In this document: positions 10,863-22,789 of the stretch, piece by piece | Numbering within the stretch: position 1 is the stretch's first letter | Layout: every line of letters starts with the position of its first letter | Assembly (NCBI GenBank): GCA_030562195.1 | Contig: CM060200.1 | Coordinates: 27,691,023-27,755,022 of the forward strand | Source: Nipponacmea schrenckii | Lineage: Eukaryota; Mollusca; Gastropoda; Lottiidae | Direction of reading: 5' to 3' | Length of the DNA: 64,000 nt | Program-made: the position numbers and the translations under genes | Notes under the pieces: generated by a model | What the model was told of the DNA's origin: nothing | Database searches by the model: none | The model's input: only the letters and a program-made list of their open reading frames with translations

Positions 10863-12922
10863 ACTAGATCCCCAGGCTTCGCGAGGTTCTGACGCAGTGC
10901 GTAGCAGTTTTGATATACGCTTTAAAACTACCCCACAAAGTATCTATAGAACACTAACATTATTTTACAGAGTATAAGTCGTTTTTTTGCAAAGCGTAAT
11001 TGGTTCGCTGAAACTCGTGTCATGTAGATCGCCCAAACGCATAATTCAACAAACAGTTTTTAAAGGGATAATAGGCGTTAGAAAACTCTCGTCCTACGGC
11101 TTATATTTGTGTTTCATATTGTCTATTAGTTAAATAAGTATGCATCCCACACTTTACCAAATTTTAAAAAGCCAAAATAAAAATATATTCGGAATTTTAA
11201 AAAAAAGTGAACCAGCGACGATTCAATTCAGTTTGAGAATAAAAGCGTCTGGTAAATCAACGCTAAATTGTGGAATTCAACAGTAGGGGTCAAGGACGCG
11301 TGAAAACCCACATGTTAGAGTTACTTCCCTTTATATTTACACGATTTGAAAATCGCTTGATGGATGGCTCAAGCGTTTTATGATTAACTACTTTATTTTG
11401 GGGATTTATCGGATTTTAGACGGATTTTGATGTATAGGTAAGTCCACTTATGAATATATACTGTTATTGTCCAAATTTGAGTGAACTTAAAATTTTATGT
11501 TCGTTCTAACGCCTATTATCCCTTTAACAATGAAATTCGCAATTTTCAAATGGTGATAAAACGGAAAGTATACATCGTACATCAAAATATAATATATCAA
11601 TGGATAGATCTTTTCGAGAGCTATCACATTTGTGCAGCTCACAAGGTCACCAAATTTCAAGGTTACAATATACGACCATTCGAAGTTTTTATATATTACT
11701 ATCAGGTAAATATCAAAATCAAAATCAAAATTCAAAAATCGGTTTCCAAATATGATTCAGAAATCAATATTACATTCTATAGACATCAAAATTACACGAA
11801 TCGGAGTATCTCCAGAGGCCCCATTTCGATTTAAAGAAAATTACGCACAGTTAGTAGAGAAGAAATACAAAATTCTCAAATACTAAAAAGCGCATTTTTG
11901 GTGGAAATATGTGGTTTTATATATCATTACAAAGAGCAGATAAACTGTAATAAGATTCAATATGAATTTTTGTTATTTATAAATTAGTTCACGTGACAGA
12001 GCTCTTTAAAAATAAAAATCACAAATTTCAATCGGTTATAAAACCGGAAGTAGACATCGGACAACACAAATGAATATATCATTGAATAGATATCATCAAG
12101 GGCAATAAATCGTGTTATGGTCACAAGGTCACCAAAGGTCAAGGTCACGAAATACGGGCCTTTAAAATATTGGTCATTACCAAGAAAATTAAAATGAAAA
12201 TAAAAGAAAATCAAAATAAAAAATCAAAATTCGGCTTCTAAACAAAATTGCGCAATCGACTCTAGTTATTAGATATGAAAAAATAACGAAAATCGCTTTA
12301 TCCCCTGAGGCCCCATTTTGAATTTTACAAAAGTTTGATATTTCAATATGGCGGTTGATCTTTTGCTTCCGGTCCGGATTTTTTCATCTTCGTTTTTTTG
12401 TATGACTATTTGTAGCATGTTGCAAAATGTAGTTTTGAAACATCTTAAGAATTCCGGAAGTTAGGTTTCTAAAATTTACAAGAGAATAACTTCAAAACCG
12501 GAAGTGACGTCAAAAATTTGAAAAATAATTTGAGATCGCATTTAAAATGTCTATCTACTTATAATTTTTCAGATGGATGAGAATAAAATTGTAGAAGTTG
12601 AAAAAAATGCAAATATTGAAATTAAAAAAGTCAGCTACAAAAGTAATAAAATTAGCAGTTTTAAACTGCAGTTATGTAGCTAGCAGTTGAAAGAAGCTAA
12701 CAAAAGAAGTTATGTCAAAATCAGTTGAAAAATAAAGATAATAAAGAGCAAAAACCAAAAAAACGCCATTGCCCACAGCTCGTTTCCGGTTGCTCTGAAT
12801 GACGTCATTTTACATTTAACAAATAGTAGTCTCGCAGTTTGAATAGGCAATAGCAACTAGTAGTTTGTGGCAAGTTGCCTTCTATGAGAATAATCGAATG
12901 TGAAATTCGAAAAAAAAAAAAA
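10863..12922 (+). repeat. Module B2, interrupted by a TTAA element
   Basis: Copy of B1 with a 460-bp insertion at 11064-11523. The rest is collinear and ends in poly(A) followed by an H1 hairpin. Confidence 0.85.
11064..11523. mobile_element. TTAA-flanked MITE, family 1
   Basis: Terminal inverted repeats AGGGATAATAGGCGTTAGAA / TTCTAACGCCTATTATCCCT, flanked by TTAA at 11060-11063 and 11524-11527. Module B1 shows the unoccupied site (CAGTTTTTAACAATG), so the duplication is confirmed inside this window. No transposase is encoded. TTAA targets are typical of piggyBac-type transposition. A second copy is at 50011-50476. Confidence 0.9.
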
Positions 12923-12968
12923 AAAGACATTTCGAAAACAAAGCAGTGCGTTCGATGAACGCACTGCA
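12923..12968 (+). repeat. Hairpin cassette H1 after B2
   Basis: Stem GCAGTGCGTTC / GAACGCACTGC with loop GAT (12943-12967), followed directly by ACTAGA. Confidence 0.85.
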
Positions 12969-14568
12969 ACTAGATCCCCAGGCTTCGCGAGGTTCTGACG
13001 CAGTGCGTAGCAGTTTTGATATACGCTTTAAAACTGCCCCTTAAAGTATCCGTAGAACAGTAACGTTATTTTTACAGAGTATAAGTCGTTTTATTTCAAA
13101 GCATAATTGGTTCGCTGAAACTAGTGTCATGTAGATCGCCCAAACGCATAATTCAACAACCAGTTTTTAACGATGAATCTAGCAATTTTCAAATGGTGAT
13201 AAAACGGAAAGTATGCATCGTACATCAAAATATAATATATCAATGGATAGATCTTTTCGAGAGCTATCACATTTGTGCAGCTCACAAGGTCACCAAAGGT
13301 CAAGGTTACAATATACGACCATTCGAAGTTTTTATATATTACTTTCGGTCAAAATATCAAAATCAAAATCAAAATTCAAAAATCGGTTTCCAAATATAAT
13401 TCAGGAATCGATAAAACATTCTATAGGCATCAAAATTACGCGAATCGTAGCTTCTCCAGAGGCCCAATTTCGATTTAAAGAAAATTACGCACAGTTAGTA
13501 GAGAAGAAAATATAAAATTTCCAAATATTAAAAAGCGCATTTTGGTCGAAATATGTGGTTTAATATATCATTACAAAGAGCAGATTAATCCTAATAAGAT
13601 TCAATATAAATATTTGTTATTTATAAATTAATTCACGTGACAGAGCTCGTTAAAAATAAAAATCACAAATTTCGATCGGCTATAAAACCGGAAGTAGACA
13701 TCGGACAACACAAATGAATATATCAGGGGATAGATATCATCAAGGGCAATAAATTGTGTTCAGGTCACAATGTCACCAAAGGTCAAGGTCACAAAATATG
13801 GGCCTTTAAAGTTTTTGTCATTACCAATAAAATCAAAATGGAAATAAAAGAAAATCAAAATCAAAATTCAAAAATCGGCTCCCAAATAAAGTTGCGCAAT
13901 CGACTCTAGTCATAAGATATGAAAAAATAACGAAAATCGCTTTATCCCCTGAATTTGAATTTGAAATTTTACAAAAGTTTGACATTTCAATATGGCGGCT
14001 TATCGTTTGCTTCCGGTCTGGATTTTTTCATCTTCGTTTTTTTGTATGACTATTTCAAGCATATCGCAAAAAGAATTTTTGAAATATCTTGAAAATTCCG
14101 GAAGTTGAATTGTTAAAGTTCAAAAGCGAATAACGTCAAAACCGGAAGTCATTTAGAAAATTTGAATAATGATTTTTGATCGCATTAAAAGTGTCTATCT
14201 ACCTATAAGTTTTCAAGTGGATGGGAATAAAATTCTAAAAGTTGATAAAAACGCAAAAAATAAAATTTAAAAAGTCAGCTACAAAAGTAATGAAATCAGC
14301 AGTTTAAAAATGCAGTTATGTAGCTAGCAATTAAAAGAAGCTATCAAAAGTAGTTCTGTCAAAATCAGTTGAAAAATAGAGGTAATAAATGGCAAAAACC
14401 AAAACGAAGCCATTGCCCACAGCTCGTTTCCGGTCACTCTGAATGACGTCATTTTACATTTAAAAAATAGTAGTCTCGCAGTTTGAATGGCAGACAGCAA
14501 CAAGTAGTTTGCAGCAAGTTGCCTTCTTTGAAAATAATCGAGGGTAAAATTCGAAAAAAAAAAAAAAA
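12969..14568 (+). repeat. Module B3
   Basis: Third B copy, slightly more diverged, poly(A)-ended. ORFs that run through it (for example 13124-13515) are frame shadows in repeat sequence. Confidence 0.85.
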
Positions 14569-14669
14569 AAAAGACATTTCGAAAACAAAGCAGTGCGTTC
14601 GATGAACGCACTGCAAAAAAAAAATAGTCATTTCGAAAACAAAGCAGTGCGTTCGATGAACGCACTGCA
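14569..14669 (+). repeat. Two H1 hairpin cassettes in tandem
   Basis: Two copies of the H1 palindrome (14590-14614 and 14644-14668) separated by an A-rich linker. The second has the AATAGTC leader. Confidence 0.85.
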
Positions 14670-15460
14670 AAAAAATATGAATGTTAAAATCGCTTATTTT
14701 CTACTAGGCGTATTTTCATCAGTTTTCGGTCTATAGCTAAAATAAAGATATTGTTAGAAAGCTGATAAAACTCACACCCAATAATGTCAATTAGAATGTT
14801 GCCAAGAGTCTTGTTCATGAGATATAACCATCTGAAGATACGAGAAATATGCAAATTACCAATTTTTGGATCCCTATTAATCCATATGTTCTGTACTAAA
14901 ATTAGAAATCAAGGTATCATATGAACCTTTAGCCAATGAAGATGATTGTGCAGAAAAATAAAGGATGCATATTAGTAAGTTAGTCCTCTTCGTTCCTTGC
15001 GGAGAATAGGGCTGCTACAGACGTTCTCCATCTCACTCTATTATGAGCTGTTCTTTTTGCTTCATTCCAGGTCTTGCCAATCCTTCCTAGCTCTTTCAGT
15101 CTTATTCTTTTCAAGCTATGTAAAGGTCGTCCTTGTCTTCTATGCCCTTGGGGATTCCAGTCCAGTGCCTCTCTGATGATGTTGTTTTGAGATCAAAAGG
15201 ATGCATATGGTAGAGTTCAAAAGTTATGAACTTTCAGACGGAAGTCAGTTTTGAAAAACTTTGGCAGGACCTGGTCCAAAGACAAATTTGAAATCGAAAA
15301 ATATGCCACTAGAGGACCTAGATATTTATCCAAATTATATTTTAAAACAAGTCTGAAAAAATAGGATTAAAAATGGCGGACGAGTAGTATTTTTCCAATA
15401 ATTTGCATATTTCAAGATGGCGATCAAACGGTTAGGAATTTGCATAAATGGCATACATAC
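14670..15460 (+). repeat. Module F (upstream part of C2)
   Basis: Unique in the window. It joins C2 without an ACTAGA junction and may be the true 5' part of a complete C module. It holds a GATGGCGATCAAACGG motif near its end and a small LINE insertion at 14973-15195. Confidence 0.5.
14973..15195 (-). mobile_element. RTE-like LINE, 3' end of ORF2 only
   Basis: The minus strand encodes the last ~70 residues of a LINE reverse transcriptase: ALDWNPQGHRRQGRPLHSLK, then LKELGRIGKTWNEA, then RVRWRTSVAAL, ending ARNEED and a stop at 14982-14980. A 13-bp duplication AAAGGATGCATAT flanks it exactly (14960-14972 and 15196-15208). It is a classic dead-on-arrival 5' truncation with a very short 3' tail. 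Confidence 0.88.
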
Positions 15461-16787
15461 AAAATGAAGATATTGATGGTACTAATTCTGTGGAATAAAA
15501 AAATTGCAAGTTTGTGCAAAAATTTAATCCGAAAATTCCGATTTCTGTGATTTTCTTCATTTTTTGGTCATTTTCGGACGTTTCCGGCTAATTTCGGAAA
15601 ATGTTTTATCGGAATCTTTAATGATAATTTTTTGTCTACTCATCTACCAATTTTTGTGAAAAAATAAGACGTAAATTTAAAAAAAAAACACGTGCTTTTT
15701 CATAAATCACGCACAATTAATATAGAACTAAGAACAAAATTTTCTAATATTTAAAAGCGCAATTTTGATCAAAATATAAAGTGTTATACACCATTGGAAA
15801 GAATAAATTACGCGTAATAAGGACATAAAAGAAATTTTGACGTATGTAAATGAGGTCACGTGACAGAGCTCTTCGAAGTTAAAAAGTGCAATTTTCAAAT
15901 GGCTGTAAAACCGGAAGTTGACATTTCACAACAAAAATGAAGACATCAATGGATAGATCTCGACAAGGGCAACAACTTTTGTGCAGGTCACATGGTGACC
16001 GAAGGTCAAGGTCACGATATATGAACGTTGGAAAATTAGGCACTGAGTGAAAAAAAAGAACCGGAAATGAAAGGTAAGCTAAATCGAAATTCAAAATTCG
16101 GCTTCCTAAGAATTGTTAGCAATCGATTGAAGATTGCATAGACATCAAAATTACAATTGTCCGATTAACCCCTTAGGCCCAATTTTTCACTTTACAAAAG
16201 TAAGTGGTTTAATGATGGCGACTGATCTGTTACTTCCGGTTCAATTTTTGTTAATTATAAAATCATTATGGGTTAATAGTAACTAATTGCAAAAAAAAAA
16301 ATTCAAATATCTTTAGAATTCCGGAAGTGAAAATTCGAAGTTTAGCGACGTATGACGCCGAAACCGGAAGTGATGTCGACATTTTGAAAACAGATTTTTC
16401 TTGACAAGAAAAATGTTTATCTAACTGCAAATTTAGATTTCGATCTAATCAAAATTGCAAAAGTTAGAAAAAGTGTTAAATTTTAAAATGAAAAAGTCAG
16501 CAACAAAAGTAAAAATTTCAAAATTTTTAAACTGCTATTATGTAAATCTAAGTTATAAGTAGTAAATAAAAAAAGTCCGAACCAGATTGGATAAAATAAC
16601 GAGCCGTGAGTTAGTAAACAAAAATAAAATTTGTGACGTTCTACGTCATTTCCGGTAGAACAAAAATGCGTCATTTTACATTTAAACAACAACGAGCACA
16701 AGATTACGTTACAATATCACGCTAGATTGTGTAAGACATTTGCAGTTATGGCTGGGGAGCGTGACCAGAAAGAGACAAAAAAAAAAA
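15461..16787 (+). repeat. Module C2
   Basis: Near-identical to C1, poly(A)-ended, joined directly to ACTAGA at 16788 without a hairpin. Confidence 0.85.
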
Positions 16788-17277
16788 ACTAGAGCCACAC
16801 GTGGCACAGAGTGGGACTTTGCTAACGTTGCAAAATTGCAACAAACAGGCCGAAACATCTGATTTTCTGGGAGAAACTGGCCAAAGCAACGAGGTATCTG
16901 TGTGCAAAGAATTTTTTGGAAAAATGTTATTTCCTACAGATGTAAAGCGCTGACCGATATAACTGGTAAATTGGAAGTTTACCCGAATGTGCCACGCCCA
17001 TCTAATTTACTTTTGCGTAAATCTAATCTCATATAAAATATATATTCATGGTACAAATTTGAAGCTTGTACATCTAATAGATCACGAGATATACACAAAT
17101 ACGTTTCAAAAAAGCAAAATGTACTTTAATTTTAAAAGTCCAAAAATTAAATTTTCATTTTAAAAACTTTTGTTGTGCATCGCTGGAAAGAGGACAAAAG
17201 GCGCCTTGGGAATGTGAAAAAAATAACCCTCTAAATTAATTAGGTCACGCTCTAGAGCAGTCCAACGTTGCAAATTT
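16788..17277 (+). repeat. Module G (cut by assembly gap)
   Basis: Starts ACTAGAGCCACACGTGGCAC, a CACGTG-centred palindrome. Only one copy is seen and it runs into the gap. Confidence 0.5.
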
Positions 17278-17777
17278 NNNNNNNNNNNNNNNNNNNNNNN
17301 NNNNNNNNNNNNNNNNNNNNNNNNNNNNNNNNNNNNNNNNNNNNNNNNNNNNNNNNNNNNNNNNNNNNNNNNNNNNNNNNNNNNNNNNNNNNNNNNNNNN
17401 NNNNNNNNNNNNNNNNNNNNNNNNNNNNNNNNNNNNNNNNNNNNNNNNNNNNNNNNNNNNNNNNNNNNNNNNNNNNNNNNNNNNNNNNNNNNNNNNNNNN
17501 NNNNNNNNNNNNNNNNNNNNNNNNNNNNNNNNNNNNNNNNNNNNNNNNNNNNNNNNNNNNNNNNNNNNNNNNNNNNNNNNNNNNNNNNNNNNNNNNNNNN
17601 NNNNNNNNNNNNNNNNNNNNNNNNNNNNNNNNNNNNNNNNNNNNNNNNNNNNNNNNNNNNNNNNNNNNNNNNNNNNNNNNNNNNNNNNNNNNNNNNNNNN
17701 NNNNNNNNNNNNNNNNNNNNNNNNNNNNNNNNNNNNNNNNNNNNNNNNNNNNNNNNNNNNNNNNNNNNNNNNNNNNN
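17278..17777. other. Assembly gap (Ns)
   Basis: About 500 Ns, a placeholder between module G and a C-type copy. The true size is unknown. ORFs reported through it are meaningless. Confidence 0.99.
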
Positions 17778-18757
17778 GTAATAAGGACATAAAAGAAATT
17801 TTGACGTATGTAAATGAGGTCACGTGACAGAGCTCTTCGAAGTTAAAAAGTGCAATTTTCAAATGGCTGTAAAACCGGAAGTTGACATTTCACAACACAA
17901 ATGAAGACATCAATGGATAGATCTCGACAAGGGCAACAACTTTTGTGCAGGTCACATGGTCACCAAAGGTCAAGGTCACGATATATGAACGTTGGAAAAT
18001 TAGGCACTGAGTGAAAAAAAAGAACCGGAAATGAAAGGTAAGCTAAATCGAAATTCAAAATTCGGCTTCCTAAGAATTGTTAGCAATCGATTGAAGATTA
18101 CATAGACATCAAAATTACAATTGTCCGATTAACCCCTAAGGCCCAATTTTTCAATTTACAAAAGTAAGTGGTTTAATGATGGCGACTGATCTGTTACTTC
18201 CGGTTCAATTTTTGTTAATTATAAAATCATTATGGGTTAATAGTAACTAATTGCAAAAAAAAAAATTCAAATATCTTTAGAATTCCGGAAGTGAAAATTC
18301 GAAGTTTAGCGACGTATGACGCCGAAACCGGAAGTGATGTCGACATTTTGAAAACAGATTTTTCTTGACAAGAAAAATGTTTATCTAACTGCAAATTTTG
18401 ATTTCGATCTAATCAAAATTGCAAAAGTTAGAAAAAGTGTTAAATTTTAAAATTCAAAAGTCAGCAACAAAAGTAAAAATTTAAAAATTTTTAAACTGCT
18501 ATTATGTAAATCTAAATTATAAGTAGTAAATAAAAAAAGTCCGAACTAGATTGGATAAAATAACGAGCCGTGAGTTAGTAAACAAAAATAAAATTTGTGA
18601 CGTTCTACGTCATTTCCGGTAGAACAAAAATGCGTCATTTTACATTTAAACAACAACGAGCACAAGATTACGTTACAATATCACGCTAGATTGTGTAAGA
18701 CATTTGCAGTTATGGCTGGGGAGCGTGACCAGAAAGAGACAAAAAAAAAAAAAAAAA
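17778..18757 (+). repeat. Module C3 (5' part lost in gap)
   Basis: Matches C1/C2 from GTAATAAGGACATAAAAG to the poly(A) end, then continues into H1 and H2 cassettes as in C1. Confidence 0.85.
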
Positions 18758-18859
18758 TAGTCATTTCGAAAACAAAGCAGTGCGTTCGAAGAACGCACTG
18801 CAATAAAATAATCCGAACGATTACAATACGTTTTCGCCAAAGTCGAAATACGTAATAAA
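18758..18859 (+). repeat. H1 then H2 hairpin cassettes after C3
   Basis: H1 palindrome at 18777-18801 and H2 at 18807-18854, the same order as after C1. ACTAGA follows at 18860. Confidence 0.85.
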
Positions 18860-19956
18860 ACTAGAATTGCTTACAATTATGAACGTATTTCGAGAGCCTT
18901 AAAATATTATGTAGGCTAAATTTGCAATTACCTACATCTAGACAATATATTGAATATCATTTGACCTAGTTTTCAAAGTCATAAAATAATTAGGTCACAC
19001 CTTCCGTAACGGTTAATGATGGCGAAAATATGAAAATTATCAATTTTTGCTGTATTTAAGTACACTTATCTCTATGAATTTTTTAAGTAAGCCAAATTAA
19101 AAAATATCTACTCGTAGACAATATATTGAATATTATTTGACCTAATTTTCAAGGTCATAGATTAAGTGGGTCACACCTTCCGTACCTGTTAAAGTGACCT
19201 AATTTTGAAAAAATCGAAATTTAAATAATTCGAAAGAAAATACGAAATTTGAAAATCGGTCTCCAAGAAAAGGTAGATAATGATCCATTGTATCTATGTG
19301 CTAAATTTCATCAAAATCGGTCTATCAGTAGTGTCTGAATTTCGGATTTAAGAATTGTAACGAAAATTCAAAATGGCGGCCGATATGGCAGCTTGACCTA
19401 ATTATTTAGGTCAAATCAATTACTATTGACAAGTTATTTATAAAACAGTTTTCACTTTTCACATAGCAGTTATAGACCGGAAGTTACGTAATTACGTCAT
19501 TTGAGGCTAAACCGGAAGTGGAATTTTTTTTTTTCACATTTTTTCAAAAATTATAAACATATCGCCTATCAACTGGTAAAGTTTCAAAATTCTACCATTT
19601 ATATTAAAGGAGAAATCACGGTCTGAAATTTTTGCCGATGACCCTTGAATATTGAATTGCAAATCGTGGGTAAAATATTTAACCTTATTGCATAAAACCT
19701 ATAATTGTTAGTTGACAAATACATTGAAGTTTTCAAATCTGAAAATCCGGTCAAAATCGAACTGAAAATAAACTTGCTAAAGCAAAAAAACCTGAACTTC
19801 CGGTTCTCACTTCCTGTCAGAGATAGAACTTCCGGTTTTGTTTTATTTGATAATAGAAATCATTCTAAGATCAACTGTAGATTTAGAATTTCTGCACCTT
19901 TTACCAGTTTGTCTGCAAACTCATCCAAGAATTACAAAAAAAAAAAAAAAAATAAA
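18860..19956 (+). repeat. Module A4
   Basis: A-type unit nearly identical to A1-A3. It shares with A5 and A6 variants absent from A1-A3 (AACGAAAATTCAAAATGG), so the two triplets are separate expansions. Confidence 0.85.
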
Positions 19957-21054
19957 ACTAGAATTGCTTACAATTATGAACGTATTTCGAGAGCCTTAAA
20001 ATATTATGTAGGCTAAATTTGCAATTACCTACATCTAGACAATATATTGAATATCATTTGACCTAGTTTTCAAAGTCATAAGAGAATTAGGTCACACCTT
20101 CCGTAACGGTTAATGATGGCGAAAATATGAAAATTATCAATTTTTGCTGTATTTAAGTACACTTATCTCTATGAATTTTTTAAGTAAGCCAAATTAAAAA
20201 ATATCTACTCGTAGACAATATATTGAATATTATTTGACCTAATTTTCAAGGTCATAGATTAAGTGGGTCACACCTTCCGTACCCGTTAAAGTGACCTAAT
20301 TTAGAAAAAATCGAAATTTAAATAATTCGAAAGAAAATACGAAATTTGAAAATCGGTCTCCAAGAAAAGGTAGATAATGATCCATTGTATCTATGTGCTA
20401 AATTTCATCAAAATCGGTCTATCAGTAGTGTCTGAATTTCGGATTTAAGAATTGTAACGAAAATTCAAAATGGCGGCCGATATGGCAGCTTGACCTAATT
20501 ATTTAGGTCAAATCAATTACTATTGACAAGTTATTTATAAAACAGTTTTCACTTTTCACCTAGCAGTTATAGACCGGAAGTTACGTAATTACGTCATTTG
20601 AGGCTAAACCGGAAGTGGAATTTTTATTTTCACATTTTTTCAAAAATTATAAACATATCGCCTATCAACTGGTAAAGTTTCAAAATTTTACCATTTATAT
20701 TAAAGGAGAAATCACGGTCTGAAATTTTTGCCGATGACCCTTGAATATTGAATTGCAAATCGTGGGTAAAATATTTAGTCTAATTGCATAAAACCTATAA
20801 TTGTTAGTTGACAAATACATTGAAGTTTTCAAATCTGAAATTCCGGTCAAAATCGAACTGAAAATAAACTTGCTAAAGCAAAAAAACCTGAACTTCCGGT
20901 TCTCACTTCCTGTCAGAGATAGAACTTCCGGTTTTGTTTTATTTGATAATAGAAATCATTCTAAGATCAACTGTAGATTTAGAATTTCTGCACCTTTTAC
21001 CAGTTTGTCTGCAAACTCATCCAAGAATTACAAAAAAAAAAAAAAAAAAAAAAA
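19957..21054 (+). repeat. Module A5
   Basis: A-type unit, poly(A) then directly ACTAGA. Confidence 0.85.
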
Positions 21055-22156
21055 ACTAGAATTGCTTACAATTATGAACGTATTTCGAGAGCCTTAAAAT
21101 ATTATGTAGGCTAAATTTGCAATTACCTACATCTAGACAATATATTGAATATCATTTGACCTAGTTTTCAAAGTCATAAAATAATTAGGTCACACCTTCC
21201 GTAACGGTTAATGATGGCGAAAATATGAAAATTATCAATTTTTGCTGTATTTAAGTACACTTATCTCTATGAATTTTTTAAGTAAGCCAAATTAAAAAAT
21301 ATCTACTCGTAGACAATATATTGAATATTATTTGACCTAATTTTCAAGGTCATAGATTAAGTGAGTCACACCATCCGTACCCGTTAAAGTGACCTAATTT
21401 TGAAAAAATCGAAATTTAAATAATTCGAAAGAAAAAACGAAATTTGAAAATCGGTCTCCAAGAAAAGGTAGATAATGATCCATTGTATCTATGTGCTAAA
21501 TTTCATCAAAATCGGTCTAACAGTAGTGTCTGAATTTCGGATTTAAGAATTGTAACGAAAATTCAAAATGGCGGCCGATATGGCAGCTTGACCTAATTAT
21601 TTAGGTCAAATCAATTACTATTGACAAGTTATTTATAAAACAGTTTTCACTTTTCACCTAGCAGTTATAGACCGGAAGTTACGTAATTACGTCATTTGAG
21701 GCTAAACCGGAAGTGGAATTTTTTTTTCACATTTTCTCAAAAATTATAATCATATCGCCTATCAACTGGTAAAGTTTCAAAATTTTACCATTTATATTAA
21801 AGGAGAAATCACGGTCTGAAATTTTTGCCGATGACCCTTGAATATTGAATTGCAAATCGTGGGTAAAATATTTAACCTAATTGCATAAAACCTATAATTG
21901 TTAGTTGACAAATACATTGAAGTTTTCAAATCTGAAAATCCGGTCAAAATCGAACTGAAAATAAACTTGCTAAAGCAAAAAAACCTGAACTTCCGGTTCT
22001 CACTTCCTGTCAGAGATAGAACTTCCGGTTTTGTTTTATTTGATAATAGAAATCATCCTAAGATCAACTGTAGATTTAGAATTTCTGCACCTTTTACCAG
22101 TTTGTCTGCAAACTCATCCAAGAATTACAAAAAAAAAAAAAAAAAAAAAAAAATAA
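21055..22156 (+). repeat. Module A6
   Basis: Last A-type unit, with a long poly(A), followed by three H2 hairpin cassettes. Confidence 0.85.
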
Positions 22157-22300
22157 AATAATCCGAACGATTACAATACGTTTTCGCCGAAGTCGAAATA
22201 CGTAATAATCCGAACGATTACAATACGTTTTCGCCAAAGTCGAAATACGTAATAATCCGAACGATTACAATACGTTTTCGCCAAAGTCGAAATACGTAAT
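22157..22300 (+). repeat. Three tandem H2 hairpin cassettes (47-bp period)
   Basis: Three head-to-tail copies of the H2 cassette (ATCCGAACGA at 22161, 22208 and 22255) close the module array. The first has CCGAAG in the loop, the others CCAAAG. Confidence 0.9.
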
Positions 22301-22309
22301 AAAGTTATA

Positions 22310-22400
22310 TTAAAGGAATACTGCGTCTTGGCATGAACGTAAAATTTTAGTTTTCAAGAATGGTCAATATGAAAATATATTTATCAGTGAATTTACCTTA
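22310..22400 (+). mobile_element. Solo end of TTAA MITE family 2
   Basis: TTAA followed by AGGAATACTGCGTCTTGGCA and the subterminal AAGAATGGTCAATATGA that also occurs at 29231, 25880 (reverse) and 59290 (reverse). No partner end is recognised. Confidence 0.6.
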
Positions 22401-22789
22401 CTCTGATATGTGTGTTTATGAGCTTACCAGGTGTCACACACCCATCACTGGCGCCCATGCCGTTCTTGGCTTATGTGTCAAAGTTCAATTTCCTTCAGTT
22501 TTGGTACAATCATTTAGTCAATCATTCAAAGACTCCGATAAAGTTAATTTCAGTTTATTCACAACGATTACATCACAGAACATAAGTTTTATACTAGTTT
22601 AGGCTAACCGCCTGTTAACATTACATGTTCCCACAGCTGGCCGCTGTTTCCTCTCTTCTAGTCGTTAGTTAGAGTTATCTCCCTTATATCAATATTACCA
22701 AAAGAGTTATTTCCCTTATTAAAGCTGACTGCTTCAGGGCTTAAAGGGGTGGTGTCTCACACCAGGTGACAAAATATACAATTTTAGAC
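22401..22789. other. Spacer, no gene recognised
   Basis: Includes GAGTTATCTCCCTTA-like motifs. The plus-strand ORF at 22360-22602 has no recognisable features. Confidence 0.4.

Noticed and set aside
17245..17862. ORFs of 174-205 codons across the N run
   Set aside because: They consist of unknown bases.
1779..22310. Integron-like cassette array
   Set aside because: The hairpin-capped modular order is reminiscent, but there is no integrase, no attC-like core site, and the setting is an animal nuclear genome. Kept only as an analogy.
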